Shown here one piece after another: positions 1 through 7,971 of a DNA stretch of 64,000 nt (positions are counted from its first letter, which is position 1; every line of letters starts with the position of its first letter). The notes under the pieces were generated by a model that was not told the DNA's origin, ran no database searches, and saw only the letters and a program-made list of their open reading frames with translations. The translations under genes and the position numbers were made by a program. The DNA is from 67-14 sp035502775 (GTDB lineage Bacteria; Actinomycetota; Thermoleophilia; Solirubrobacterales; 70-9), in NCBI GenBank assembly GCA_035502775.1, contig DATJUB010000084.1, positions 19,789 to 83,788 on the forward strand, in the 5' to 3' direction.

Positions 1-2
1 CA

Positions 3-239
3 TGCACGGCGATGACGGTCGAGATGTACGCGGGCCGCAAGGGCTGGGACGTCGAGGGCATCCGGGTCCAGGTCGACACCGAGTACGACGGTCCCAAACC
101 GAGCAACTTCAAGGTGTCGCTCGAGCTCCCCGGCCATCTCGACACCGAACAGAAGGAACGCTTGCGAGTGGTCGCCCACAAGTGCCCGGTCCATCGCCTG
201 CTGATCGAGAGCGTTCCCGTGGAGACCATCTGCCGATGA
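3..239 (+). CDS. OsmC family peroxiredoxin-like protein, 3' part
   Basis: This is the C-terminal part of an OsmC/Ohr-type protein; the gene starts before the window and the frame is open from base 3. OsmC proteins reduce organic hydroperoxides with a pair of cysteines in the cytoplasm. The visible 79 residues hold the typical central strand (CTAMTVEMYAGRKGW) with one cysteine and the second conserved cysteine in the motif HKCPVHRLL near the end. It overlaps the next gene by ATGA, so the two are probably co-translated. The upstream end and full length cannot be judged. Confidence 0.85.
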   Translation, partial: CTAMTVEMYAGRKGWDVEGIRVQVDTEYDGPKPSNFKVSLELPGHLDTEQKERLRVVAHKCPVHRLLIESVPVETICR

Positions 240-1036
240 ACCTGGGTCTGGAGAACCGGGTCTGCGCGGTGACCGGTGCCAGCAGCGGCATCGGTTTCGA
301 GGTCACCCGCCAGCTCTGCTCGGAGGGTGCCAAGGTCCTGATGATCTCCCGCAACCCGGAGCAGCTCGCCGCGATGGCCGAGGTCGTCCGGGCAGAGGGC
401 GGCGAGGCCGGTGTCCTGGTGATCGACATCACCTCCGATCACGCCGGTGAGCACATCGTCGCCGCCGCCAAGCAGGAGTTCGGCCGGCTCGACGTGCTGG
501 TCAACAACGCCGGGGTCTCGCAATGGCGGGATCTCGAGGACGCCCCGGAGCAGGATTTCCGCGACCAGTTCGAACTGAGTGTGATGGCCCCGCTCAACCT
601 GATGCGAGCCTCGATCCCCGACATGGTCGACCGCGGCTGGGGCCGGGTCGTCAACGTCTCCTCCAGCTCCGGCAAGCGCCCCTCCCCGCTGATGCCCGAC
701 TACTCGGTCGGCAAGGCGGCGATGCTGTCGCTCTCGAAGCTGTTCGCCGACAAGTACGCCGACCGGGGCGTGCTGGTCAACGCGGTCTGCCCCGGCCCGA
801 CCGCCTCCGAGCTCTGGCTCGAGCCGGGCGGCCTGCTCGACCAGTCGAAGGAGGCATCCGGTGCCGAGTCCCGCGAGGAGGCGAGGGCCGCGGTCGGTGC
901 GAAGCGCCCGATCGGCAGGCTGGCCACGCCGGAGGAGATCGCCTCGGCGATCACCTTCCTCTGTTCGGATCGCGCCTCCTTCGTCTCCGGCGCGGCCTGG
1001 AGCGTGGACGGCGGATCCGTTCCGGTGATCATCTGA
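236..1036 (+). CDS. SDR family NAD(P)-dependent oxidoreductase
   Basis: A classical short-chain dehydrogenase/reductase of 266 residues. The Rossmann nucleotide-binding motif TGASSGIG lies near residue 15, the structural motif NNAG near residue 90, and the catalytic Ser and Tyr-x3-Lys (YSVGK) near residues 140-160. The C-terminal segment VSGAAWSVDGG is typical of the family. The substrate cannot be told from sequence. The ATG overlaps the OsmC stop codon (ATGA), and the end overlaps a likely CTG start of the next gene, suggesting a three-gene operon. Confidence 0.9.
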   Translation: MNLGLENRVCAVTGASSGIGFEVTRQLCSEGAKVLMISRNPEQLAAMAEVVRAEGGEAGVLVIDITSDHAGEHIVAAAKQEFGRLDVLVNNAGVSQWRDLEDAPEQDFRDQFELSVMAPLNLMRASIPDMVDRGWGRVVNVSSSSGKRPSPLMPDYSVGKAAMLSLSKLFADKYADRGVLVNAVCPGPTASELWLEPGGLLDQSKEASGAESREEARAAVGAKRPIGRLATPEEIASAITFLCSDRASFVSGAAWSVDGGSVPVII

Positions 1037-2145
1037 CCGAGGCCCTTTCGCCGAAGGCTCTGAACCGGGCGCTGCTCGCCCGGCAGATGCTGCTTGAACG
1101 AAGCGAGATATCGCCCACCGAGGCGATCGAGCGCCTCGCGGGGCTTCAGGCGCAGGAACCCTCGCCGGTATTCACCGGGCTCTGGACCCGCCTCGCCGAT
1201 TTCGACCCGGCCGGGTTCCGGCGGTCGGCCCTCGATCGCACGGTGGTCCGCGGCACGGCGATGCGCGGCACGCTCCACCTGCTCACCGCCCGGGACTTCC
1301 CGCGGATCCGGCCGGCGGTCCAGGACGCCCTGGACCGCACATCCGCTTCGACCGGCGGGCGGGCCGAGGATCTCGACCTCGATCTGCTGATCAGCAGGGC
1401 GAGCGAGCTGCTGACCGAGACGCCGCGCAGCATGAAGGATCTGATCCCGCTGCTCGCCCCCGATTTCCCCGGCGCCGACGGCCAGGAACTGCGCCACGCG
1501 CTGCGGGTCAAGCTGCCGATGGTCCTGGTTCCCGATGCCGGTGATCCACGTGGCTGGAAGGGCAACGCGCCGTTCGCCGTGGCCTCGGACTGGATCGGCG
1601 GCAAGCCCGGAAAGCCACTGTCCAAACCGGATCTGGCCCGGCGCTATCTGGCCGCTTTCGGACCGGCCACCCCGCACGATTTCGGTGTCTGGTCGGGCCT
1701 GCCCGGGGTGCGCGGGATCTTCGATCGGCTGCGACCGGATCTGATCACCTTCGAGGACGAGCGGGGCCGCGAGCTGTTCGACCTGCCCGAGGCCCCGCGT
1801 CCCGGAAGCCATGTGACCGCACCGGCCAGGTTCATCCCCGCCTTCGACAATCTGACCCTGTCCCACGACGAACGGGACCGGATCATCTCCCCGGAGGACC
1901 TGAAGCTGGTCTTCTCGCCGAACGGACGCATCCCGCCGATGTTCCTCTGGGACGGGTTCGTGGCCGGGGTCTGGAGGAACGAGAGCAGGGGCAAGGAGGG
2001 TCTGCTCGAGTTGAGACCGTTCCGGGCCCTGCCTCCCGAGGCGAAAGACGAGCTCAAGCGTGAGGGCCGGCGGCTGCTGGAGTTTCTGGAGCCCGCCGCG
2101 ACCCGCGGCAAGGTGAGGTTCGGGGCGAAGCTCAGTCGCAGGTGA
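1033..2145 (+). CDS. Winged-helix DNA-binding domain protein, AlkZ/YcaQ-like
   Basis: A 370-residue protein of the HTH_42 (winged helix DNA-binding, AlkZ/YcaQ-like) family; characterised members are DNA glycosylases acting on crosslinks or alkylated bases, but the role of this branch is inferred. The conserved N-terminal segment ALNRALLARQMLLERS and the AGLQAQEPSPVFTGLW motif are present. No ATG, GTG or TTG lies ahead of this segment in frame; the first ATG (1087) would cut it off. The best start is CTG at 1033, overlapping the SDR stop as CTGA with a GGTG element just upstream. Its 3' end overlaps the convergent apt gene by 14 bases. Confidence 0.75.
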   Translation: MTEALSPKALNRALLARQMLLERSEISPTEAIERLAGLQAQEPSPVFTGLWTRLADFDPAGFRRSALDRTVVRGTAMRGTLHLLTARDFPRIRPAVQDALDRTSASTGGRAEDLDLDLLISRASELLTETPRSMKDLIPLLAPDFPGADGQELRHALRVKLPMVLVPDAGDPRGWKGNAPFAVASDWIGGKPGKPLSKPDLARRYLAAFGPATPHDFGVWSGLPGVRGIFDRLRPDLITFEDERGRELFDLPEAPRPGSHVTAPARFIPAFDNLTLSHDERDRIISPEDLKLVFSPNGRIPPMFLWDGFVAGVWRNESRGKEGLLELRPFRALPPEAKDELKREGRRLLEFLEPAATRGKVRFGAKLSRR

Positions 2146-2647
2146 GCAGCGTGCGGACCGGCAGTCCGGCCAGCCTCTCCCGGCCGTTCAGGAAGCCGAG
2201 CTCGACCACGAAGGCGCAGCCGACCACCTCGGCGCCCAGCTTCTCGACCGCCTCGATCGTCGCCGCGGCGGTTCCACCGGTCGCGATCAGGTCGTCGTGG
2301 ACCAGCACGCGGTGACCCGCGCCGAGCGCGTCGGCGTGCACCTCGAGCGCATCCACTCCGTATTCGAGTTCGTACTCGACCGAGACCGTCTCGGCCGGCA
2401 GATGACCCGGTTTCCGGGCCGGAACGAATCCGGCGCCGAGTTCCTGGGCCAGCGCGCCACCGAAGATGAATCCGCGGGCCTCGGTCGCGACCACCACATC
2501 CACCTCCAGCGGACGGGCGAACTCGGCCAGGTCGCGGGTCACGCCCCTCGAGGCCTCGGGGTCGAGCAGCAGGGGCGTGATGTCCCGGAACACGATTCCC
2601 GGCTCGGGGAAGTCTGGGATCTCCCGGATGAGGTCGCGCAGGCCCAT
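2132..2647 (-). CDS. apt: Adenine phosphoribosyltransferase
   Basis: Converts adenine and PRPP to AMP and pyrophosphate in purine salvage; cytoplasmic. The 171-residue length is normal for the family. The N-terminal IREIPDFPEPGIVFRDITPL segment and the PRPP-binding loop VLVHDDLIATGGT (near residues 115-127) are diagnostic, as is the ATEARGFIFG motif. It lies head to tail after a small secreted protein gene (four bases between), with which it may share a transcript, and its 3' end overlaps the convergent winged-helix gene. Confidence 0.95.
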   Translation of the reverse strand: MGLRDLIREIPDFPEPGIVFRDITPLLLDPEASRGVTRDLAEFARPLEVDVVVATEARGFIFGGALAQELGAGFVPARKPGHLPAETVSVEYELEYGVDALEVHADALGAGHRVLVHDDLIATGGTAAATIEAVEKLGAEVVGCAFVVELGFLNGRERLAGLPVRTLLTCD

Positions 2648-2651
2648 ACGG

Positions 2652-3065
2652 CTACCTCTTCGCGGTGAAGGTCGTTTCTCCTGAGCAGATGCCTTCGACC
2701 TTGATCGTTCCGGTCACCCTCCCCCGCTTGAACTTGCCTTTCAGGGTTCTCTTGTTGTCGTTGAAACTGGCTCTCCGGCTGCCGTTGAAGACGACCTTGA
2801 ACGAGCCGTCCCGCTTGATCCTGACCGAGGCTCCCTTCTTGCCCGCCGGAGGGTAGGCGAAGGCGAGCGTGAAGTCGTCCAGGCCACATGAGGCATGGAC
2901 GGAGCTCTCGAAATGGACCACCCGGTTCTTCCGCACCTTGAGCTTCACGTCCGCCTCACCCCCGGTCTCGCCCCGGTAGGTGCCACCGGGCGCGGCCGAG
3001 GCCGCCGGCGCACCGAGGCCGAACACGGCGAGAACCAGGATCACGGCGGCCGTGCGGGCTTTCAT
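2652..3065 (-). CDS. Small secreted protein, unknown function
   Basis: A 137-residue protein with a clear Sec signal peptide: MKAR, a hydrophobic core, then an ASA cleavage site before APGGTYRG (about residue 24). The mature part is a basic beta-strand-rich domain with two cysteines (near VHASCG and EGICSGE) that could form a disulfide. The start is taken at the ATG heading the signal peptide; the open frame runs further upstream but that part is antisense to the Nudix gene. No family is recognised with certainty; similar short GTYRG-type secreted proteins occur in related actinobacteria. Divergent from the Nudix gene with 42 bases between starts. Confidence 0.7.
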   Translation of the reverse strand: MKARTAAVILVLAVFGLGAPAASAAPGGTYRGETGGEADVKLKVRKNRVVHFESSVHASCGLDDFTLAFAYPPAGKKGASVRIKRDGSFKVVFNGSRRASFNDNKRTLKGKFKRGRVTGTIKVEGICSGETTFTAKR

Positions 3066-3107
3066 GATCAAAAGACTAACGGCGCCGGGGTCAGTCATTA
3101 TCCAAGC

Positions 3108-3677
3108 GTGGACTACGCGTCGCTCGACCTGAAGGACCTTCTCCTCACCGCCGAGGACGCGATCGACCTCGAGGCCCACGGCAACCGTGAAGCGGGGGTG
3201 CTGCTGCCGATCACCGGCTGGCCCGACGATCCGAAGCTGATCTTCACCGAACGGAACGCCGATCTGAAGAAGCATGCCGGGGAGATCTCGTTCCCGGGCG
3301 GGATGAGCGAAGAGGCCGACCCGGACCTCACCTGGACCGCACTCCGGGAAACCCACGAGGAGGTCAGCATCTCCCCGGACCGGGTCGAGATCCAGGGCGC
3401 GCTGGCCCCGGTGGGCACCTTCGTCACCTCGTTCCGGATCCAGCCTTTCGTCGGCCTGGTGTCCGGAGACCAGTCGCTGGTCGCGAACCCGTCGGAGGTC
3501 GCGGCGATCCTCCATTTCGGGATCGATGAGCTGGTCGATGCCTACGCGATGAGAAGGCTGGTCAGGCGAGGGGTCCCGATCCGCACCCCCACCTTCGAGA
3601 TGGAGAGGGTCTTGATCTGGGGAGCGACCGCAAGGATCCTCACCGACTTCCTGACCCGAATCAAAGCCTTCAAATAG
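3108..3677 (+). CDS. CoA pyrophosphohydrolase-like Nudix protein
   Basis: A 189-residue Nudix hydrolase of the CoA pyrophosphatase (NudL/UPF0035) subgroup, which cleaves CoA into 4'-phosphopantetheine and adenosine 3',5'-bisphosphate. The subgroup motif LKKHAGEISFPGG is followed by the Nudix helix with the catalytic RETHEE. The start is GTG at 3108 since no ATG is available between it and the conserved core. A CATTAT element seven bases upstream suggests a leaderless transcript. Followed directly by a strong hairpin. Confidence 0.88.
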   Translation: MDYASLDLKDLLLTAEDAIDLEAHGNREAGVLLPITGWPDDPKLIFTERNADLKKHAGEISFPGGMSEEADPDLTWTALRETHEEVSISPDRVEIQGALAPVGTFVTSFRIQPFVGLVSGDQSLVANPSEVAAILHFGIDELVDAYAMRRLVRRGVPIRTPTFEMERVLIWGATARILTDFLTRIKAFK

Positions 3678-3699
3678 GGGGCGGCCCAACGGCCGCCCC
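3678..3699 (+). terminator. GC-rich terminator hairpin after Nudix gene
   Basis: A perfect 9-bp stem GGGGCGGCC / GGCCGCCCC with a CAAC loop begins on the base after the Nudix stop codon. No T-run follows, as is common for high-GC terminators. Confidence 0.65.
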
Positions 3700-3769
3700 A
3701 CCGGCGTTCTGTCGAACCTCAGCCCGCGAGGAGCGGGTCGGAGGTGCGACAGAATGCTCGGACGCCGGT
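3700..3769. repeat. Long intergenic inverted repeat with TTCTGTCG ends
   Basis: Between the convergent Nudix and rhodanese genes lies a nested inverted repeat. Outer arms are ACCGGCG / CGCCGGT (3700-3706, 3763-3769) and inner arms TTCTGTCG / CGACAGAA (3707-3714, 3747-3754). Further complementarity inside (ACCTC/GAGGT and GCCCGC/GCGGGT) closes on a GAGGA loop. A second element with the same TTCTGTCG...CGACAGAA ends lies at 13074-13121. It may act as a bidirectional terminator or be a small dispersed palindromic repeat. Confidence 0.6.
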
Positions 3770-3771
3770 TC

Positions 3772-4617
3772 TCAGGCGCCCTTCTCGATCGGGACTCCGA
3801 CCAGGTTGCCCCACTCGGTCCAGGAGCCGTCGTAGTTCTTTACGTCTTTCTTTCCCAGCAGCTCGTGGAGGACGAACCAGGTGTGGGCCGAGCGCTCTCC
3901 GATCCGGCAGTAGGCGATGATCGGGTCGTCGCTCTCGGTGATCACGCCCTTGCCCGCGTAGAGATCCCTGAGCTCGTCGGCCGACTTGAAGGTTCCGTCC
4001 TCGTTCACCGACTGGGACCACGGGACCGAGGCCGCGCCGGGGATGTGGCCGCCGCGCTGGGCGCCTTCCTGTTCGTAGCCGGCCATCGCGATCAGCTCGC
4101 CGGAGAATTCCTGCGGGCTGCGCACGTCGACCAGGCGCACGTCCCGGCCGAGCGAATCCTGGACCTCTCGCTGGTAGGCGCGGATCGAGTCGTCGCCGGG
4201 CTTCGCGGTGAAGGTCGCGGGTTCGTACGCCGGCACTTCGCTCGTGGTCTCACGTCCCTCGCCGATCCATTTCTCGCGCGGACCGTCGATCAATTTCACG
4301 TCGTCATGCCCGTAGTAGCGCAGGTACCAGTAGGTATAGGCCGCGAACCAGTTGTTGCGATCGCCGTAGAGCACGATCGTGTGGTCGTTCGAGATCCCCT
4401 TGTCCCCTAGCGTCCGCCCGAAGGCCTCGGCGTCGAGGAAGTCGCGGGACACCTGGTCCTGAAGCTCGGTCTTCCAGTCGAATCCGATCGCGCCGGGAAT
4501 GTGGGCCTCGGCGTAGAGCGCCGGGTTCTCGTCCACCTCGAGTATTCGGACCGAATCGTCGCCGAGATGATCGGCCACCCAGTCCGTGTCCACCAGAACG
4601 TCTTTTGCGTAACTCAT
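3772..4617 (-). CDS. Two-domain rhodanese (thiosulfate/3-mercaptopyruvate sulfurtransferase)
   Basis: A 281-residue protein with two rhodanese domains. The C-terminal domain carries the catalytic cysteine in CRIGERS (near residue 240), the active-site loop type of actinobacterial thiosulfate sulfurtransferases; the N-terminal domain (DTDWVADHLGDDSVRILEVD) is the inactive half. The enzyme moves sulfane sulfur from thiosulfate or mercaptopyruvate to a thiophilic acceptor in the cytoplasm. The ATG is preceded by an AGGCGACAG ribosome site. It is transcribed alone, leftward, away from an AT-rich divergent promoter region. Confidence 0.92.
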   Translation of the reverse strand: MSYAKDVLVDTDWVADHLGDDSVRILEVDENPALYAEAHIPGAIGFDWKTELQDQVSRDFLDAEAFGRTLGDKGISNDHTIVLYGDRNNWFAAYTYWYLRYYGHDDVKLIDGPREKWIGEGRETTSEVPAYEPATFTAKPGDDSIRAYQREVQDSLGRDVRLVDVRSPQEFSGELIAMAGYEQEGAQRGGHIPGAASVPWSQSVNEDGTFKSADELRDLYAGKGVITESDDPIIAYCRIGERSAHTWFVLHELLGKKDVKNYDGSWTEWGNLVGVPIEKGA

Positions 4618-4699
4618 CTGTCGCCTCCGATTAGTCGGAACGGAGCCGATTCGGGGCTCCGGTATTTAATTGCATTAATTCCTATCAGATTTTACCTAA

Positions 4700-4733
4700 T
4701 TGGACTCGCCGGCCTTTTCCGTAAGCTGCCGGA
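4700..4733 (+). promoter_or_regulatory. Leaderless promoter of fold-IV PLP gene
   Basis: TTGGAC (4700-4705), a 16-base spacer and TAAGCT (4722-4727) precede the ATG at 4734 by only six bases, and no Shine-Dalgarno sequence is visible. This is the expected geometry for a leaderless transcript. Confidence 0.5.
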
Positions 4734-5522
4734 ATGGGCGCGCCACCGCTTCTGACGAGCATCGACGGAGCGATCACTCCCTCGGATGAAGCCCTGCTGC
4801 CGCTGCCCGACGACGGCCTCTTCCGCGGCGACGGCGTCTTCGAGGTCCTGCGCTCCTACGCCGGCCGGCTCTTCGCTCTCGGCGAGCACCTCGACCGGCT
4901 CGAGCGCTCCGCCGCCGCGATCGAACTGCCGGTCGAGCGCGGTCCGATCGAGACCGAGGCACTCGCGCTGCTCGACCGGGCCGAGAAGGCCGACTGCCTG
5001 CTGCGGATCGTGGTGACCCGGACGGGCCGCCGGGTGATCACCCTGGAGAGCCTGCTGGTCCATCCCGCCTCGATCTCCCTGGCGACCGTGCCCTACAGCC
5101 CGACCGTGATCCTCAACAAGGTCAAGTCCCTCTCCTACGCGGCCAACATGGAGGCGACCAGGATCGCCAAACGGGCCGGCGCCGGCGAGGCGCTGCTGGT
5201 CACCCCCGAGGGCACCGTGCTCGAGGCGCCGACCTCCACCCTCTTCTGGGTCTCCCCCACGGGTGCCCTCAGGACCACCGACACCGATGCCGGCGTACTC
5301 GACTCGATCACCCGGGCGAAGATCATCGAACGCTGCGAGGTCGAGACCGGCCGTTTCCCGATCGAAGACGCAATGGCCTCATCCGAGGCGTTCCTCGCCT
5401 CGACCACGCGCGAAGTCCAGCCGGTCGAGTCGATCGACGGCGAGAAGATCCCGACCTTCCCCGCCCCGCGGACTCTGGAAGCCGCAGCCGCCTTCAGGGC
5501 CGCGCTCGGCGACGGCTCATAG
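4734..5522 (+). CDS. Fold-type IV PLP enzyme (BCAT / aminodeoxychorismate lyase / D-amino-acid transaminase family)
   Basis: A 262-residue class IV aminotransferase-like enzyme. The GDGVFEVLRSYAGRLFALGEH segment near residue 32 is characteristic, and the PLP lysine is in NKVKSLSY near residue 133, followed by GAGEALLVTPEGTVLEAPTS. The family includes branched-chain aminotransferase, aminodeoxychorismate lyase and D-amino-acid transaminase; length and motifs do not settle which. No folate or branched-chain genes are adjacent. Its stop codon lies inside the first, deleted unit of the 100-bp repeat cluster. Confidence 0.85.
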   Translation: MGAPPLLTSIDGAITPSDEALLPLPDDGLFRGDGVFEVLRSYAGRLFALGEHLDRLERSAAAIELPVERGPIETEALALLDRAEKADCLLRIVVTRTGRRVITLESLLVHPASISLATVPYSPTVILNKVKSLSYAANMEATRIAKRAGAGEALLVTPEGTVLEAPTSTLFWVSPTGALRTTDTDAGVLDSITRAKIIERCEVETGRFPIEDAMASSEAFLASTTREVQPVESIDGEKIPTFPAPRTLEAAAAFRAALGDGS

Positions 5523-5766
5523 AACAAGGAATCCGGATTTCGAAGTCACGCCGCGTGAGTGGGCGTAGAACAAGGAATCCGAATTGACATCCCTGAATCC
5601 CAGCCAGCCAAGACAGCCCAGTGGAAGCCAATTCGGATTTCGAAGTCACGCCGCGTGAGTGGGCGTAAAACAAGGAATCTGGATTGACATCCTCAAATCC
5701 CAGCCAGCCAAGAAAGCCCAGCGGAAGCCAATCCAGATTTCGAAGTCACGCCGCGTGAGTGGGCGT
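5519..5766. repeat. Tandem 100-bp repeat with co-varying hairpin arms
   Basis: Two complete 100-bp units (5541-5640, 5641-5740), a third copy of the first 26 bases (5741-5766), and a 5' fragment (5519-5540). A 26-base block (5541-5566, 5641-5666, 5741-5766) is identical in all three. Each full unit has 11-base inverted arms around a 42-base loop: AATCCGAATTG/CAATTCGGATT (5576-5586, 5629-5639) and AATCTGGATTG/CAATCCAGATT (5676-5686, 5729-5739). The units differ at two positions in each arm and both differences keep the pairing. The 5' fragment joins the arms directly as AATCCGGATT, as if the loop had been deleted. It fills the gap between the convergent fold-IV PLP and trxB genes. Confidence 0.9.
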
Positions 5767-5775
5767 ATCTGTTAC

Positions 5776-6717
5776 CTAGGTCAAGTCGCGTAGGTACCAC
5801 TCGGCGTCGAGGGCTCCGCGGCAGCCTGATCCGGCGGCGGTGATCGCCTGGCGGTAGGTCCGGTCGACCAGGTCGCCGATCGCGAACACGCCCTTCAGGT
5901 TGGTCTGGGTCGAAGGCTCCTCGACCTTGACGTAGCCCTCATCGTCGGTGTCGATCTGCCCGGTGACGATCTCCGAGCGCGGGATGTGACCGATCGCGAC
6001 GAAAGCGCCGTCGACCGCCACGTCCTCTGTCTCGCCGGTATCGGAGCGGCGCAGCCGCACCTTCTCCAGCGCGCCGTTCTCGCCGGCGAGGAACTCCTCG
6101 GGTGTCCAAGGGGTCTTCAGAGCGATGTTCGAGAGGCTCTCGGCCCGCTCCTGCATGATCTTCGAGGCCCGGAACTCGTCCCGGCGGTGGACCAGGTCAA
6201 GGCTGGAGGCGAACTTCGAGATGAAGAGAGCGTCCTCGAGCGCGGTGTCGCCGCCGCCGATCACCATCGTCGACTTGTCCTTGAAGAAAGCGCCGTCGCA
6301 GACACCGCAGGTGGAGACGCCGCGTCCGGAAAGCTCCATCTCACCCGGGATCCCGAGGCGCTTGGGCTCGGCGCCCATCGCCAGGATCACGGCCTTCGCC
6401 CGGTACTCCTCATCACCGAGGAACACCTTGTGGACGCCGCCGTCACTCAATTCCACCCGGTCGACGTCATCGGTCACGAAACGAGTGCCGAAGCGCTCGG
6501 CCTGGGCCCGGAACTTGGTCATCATCTCGGGGCCCATGATGCCCTCCGGGAAGCCGGGGAAGTTCTCGACGTCGGTCGTGTTCTGAAGCTGGCCGCCCCA
6601 CTGGAAGCCCTCGAAGACGAGCGGGTCGAGCTCGGCCCGGGCGGCGTAGAGAGCGGCTGTGTATCCGGCGGGTCCGCCACCGATGATGATCAGGTTTTCA
6701 ACCTTGTCGCTGCTCAT
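5776..6717 (-). CDS. trxB: Thioredoxin-disulfide reductase
   Basis: A 313-residue low-molecular-weight thioredoxin reductase: FAD site GGGPAGYTAALYAARA at the N-terminus, redox-active pair CGVC (in STCGVCDGAFF, near residue 136), NADPH site IGGGDTALEDA, and C-terminal GVFAIGDLVDRTYRQA. It passes electrons from NADPH to thioredoxin in the cytoplasm. The active-site pair is CGVC rather than the common CATC. The start has a good GAAGGAAG ribosome site. No thioredoxin gene is adjacent. A hairpin separates it from the upstream membrane protein gene. Confidence 0.95.
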   Translation of the reverse strand: MSSDKVENLIIIGGGPAGYTAALYAARAELDPLVFEGFQWGGQLQNTTDVENFPGFPEGIMGPEMMTKFRAQAERFGTRFVTDDVDRVELSDGGVHKVFLGDEEYRAKAVILAMGAEPKRLGIPGEMELSGRGVSTCGVCDGAFFKDKSTMVIGGGDTALEDALFISKFASSLDLVHRRDEFRASKIMQERAESLSNIALKTPWTPEEFLAGENGALEKVRLRRSDTGETEDVAVDGAFVAIGHIPRSEIVTGQIDTDDEGYVKVEEPSTQTNLKGVFAIGDLVDRTYRQAITAAGSGCRGALDAEWYLRDLT

Positions 6718-6775
6718 TTATCCGCTTCCTTCGAGTTGTCTCAGTTGATTTCGGCTAAAAAGTTCGTATCTCTAG

Positions 6776-6805
6776 GGGTCACTTCACTTAATGAAGTATA
6801 GACCC
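6776..6805 (-). terminator. Hairpin between membrane protein gene and trxB
   Basis: Five bases after the stop of the upstream gene (minus strand) a two-part stem forms: GGGTC/GACCC outside and ACTTCA/TGAAGT inside around a five-base loop, with a short T-run about ten bases further on. It may be a terminator or a trxB leader element. Confidence 0.5.
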
Positions 6806-6809
6806 TGGA

Positions 6810-7943
6810 TCAAGTCCCCGTCTTGATCAGGGTCGGCTGGGGAGCCCGATCGACCGGCAGCCCCTCGGCCTTCCAGCGCTTGATCGTGGTCCGCAGCTGG
6901 AAGAAGGCTATGACCCCCGGCGGGATCGGCAGCCAGAACGCCACCAGACGATAGATCAGGATAGCCGCGAAAACCTCGGTCTCCGGCAGTCCGAACAACA
7001 CGAAGGTGCCGATCATGCCGGCATCGACCGCGCCCACCCCGGCCGGAGCGAAGGGGATCAGGTTCGCCGCCATGCCAATGAAGAAACCCATCACGACCAC
7101 GCCGAACGGCACCGCGATGCCGAAAGCCTTGAACGACGCCCACAGGATGCCGATGTTCGCCGCCCAGAAACCGACCGCGCCCAGCACCGCCAGCCCCGCC
7201 CGCGAGGGATGTGCGACCAGGCGCAGGGCGACCCGCACCCCCTCGGCCAGGGTGGCCGGCACGGTCGCCAGCTTCGCCAGGAACTTCATCTTCGGCCGGC
7301 TCGCGGCGAGCCGCTTGATCCGGCGCTCGATGTCGCTCGGCACCAGGGCGATCGCCAGGCCGATGATCATGATCAGCCCCGCGATCGCGGCCGGCACGAT
7401 GGTCAGGGACACCTCGGTGCTGCCGTGGAGCACACCGGTTCGCAGCAGCACACCGAAGATCACGATCGCCAGCGGGTAGAAGAGATAGTGCAGGACGATG
7501 AAGGCGACCATCCTCGTACCGACATCCCGCCGCTCCATCCCTCCCTGCCGCAGCGCCCAGTAGGTCAAGACCACCCCGCCGGCACCACCGGCCGAGAAGA
7601 GCAGGGTCGCCGCGAAGCCCGCCATGTTGATCTCGTAGGCCTCGCGCCAGGAGATCGGGAAGGCCTGGCCACCGACCACGGCCCGGAAGAGCGCGATGTA
7701 GGTGATGAAGGAAAGGACACAGAACCCGACCGCGATCGCCACGTAGAGCGGCTTCGCGTCCTGCAGCTTGCCCACCGCGTCACCGAATCCGACCAGTTTC
7801 GGCAGCAGGAAGTAGATCCCGACGACGAGGATCGACATGACCACCACGGTCTGGACCGCGGCCTTGGTGGAGAAAACGGGGAGCCCGTCGCCTTCGTCGT
7901 CTTCCCCTGGATCGACGGACGGACTCTTGGGTTCTTCAGTCAG
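6810..7943 (-). CDS. LPG synthase/flippase-like (UPF0104) integral membrane protein
   Basis: A polytopic membrane protein related to the lysylphosphatidylglycerol synthase transmembrane region (UPF0104). At least eight hydrophobic segments are visible. Family motifs include SAGGAGGVVLTYWALRQGG and NLIPFAPAGVGAVDAGMIG. Function in this branch is unproven; lipid or polyprenol-linked substrate flipping is a reasonable inference. A GTG at 7847 would start inside the first membrane segment. A CTG at 7943 gives a 377-residue protein with an acidic cytoplasmic N-terminus and has a GAGGTG element seven bases upstream, so it is preferred. Directly downstream of the PAP2 gene. Confidence 0.75.
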   Translation of the reverse strand: MTEEPKSPSVDPGEDDEGDGLPVFSTKAAVQTVVVMSILVVGIYFLLPKLVGFGDAVGKLQDAKPLYVAIAVGFCVLSFITYIALFRAVVGGQAFPISWREAYEINMAGFAATLLFSAGGAGGVVLTYWALRQGGMERRDVGTRMVAFIVLHYLFYPLAIVIFGVLLRTGVLHGSTEVSLTIVPAAIAGLIMIIGLAIALVPSDIERRIKRLAASRPKMKFLAKLATVPATLAEGVRVALRLVAHPSRAGLAVLGAVGFWAANIGILWASFKAFGIAVPFGVVVMGFFIGMAANLIPFAPAGVGAVDAGMIGTFVLFGLPETEVFAAILIYRLVAFWLPIPPGVIAFFQLRTTIKRWKAEGLPVDRAPQPTLIKTGT

Positions 7944-7971
7944 CGAGACACACCTCGACAGCCATGCTAGA

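Noticed and set aside
2652..3701. Long 349-codon version of the small secreted protein
   Set aside because: The extra N-terminal part is antisense to the Nudix gene; the signal peptide begins at ATG 3065.
5541..5766. CRISPR-like array (identical 26-base blocks)
   Set aside because: Only three blocks, and the intervening 74-base stretches are near copies of each other instead of unique spacers; no cas genes.
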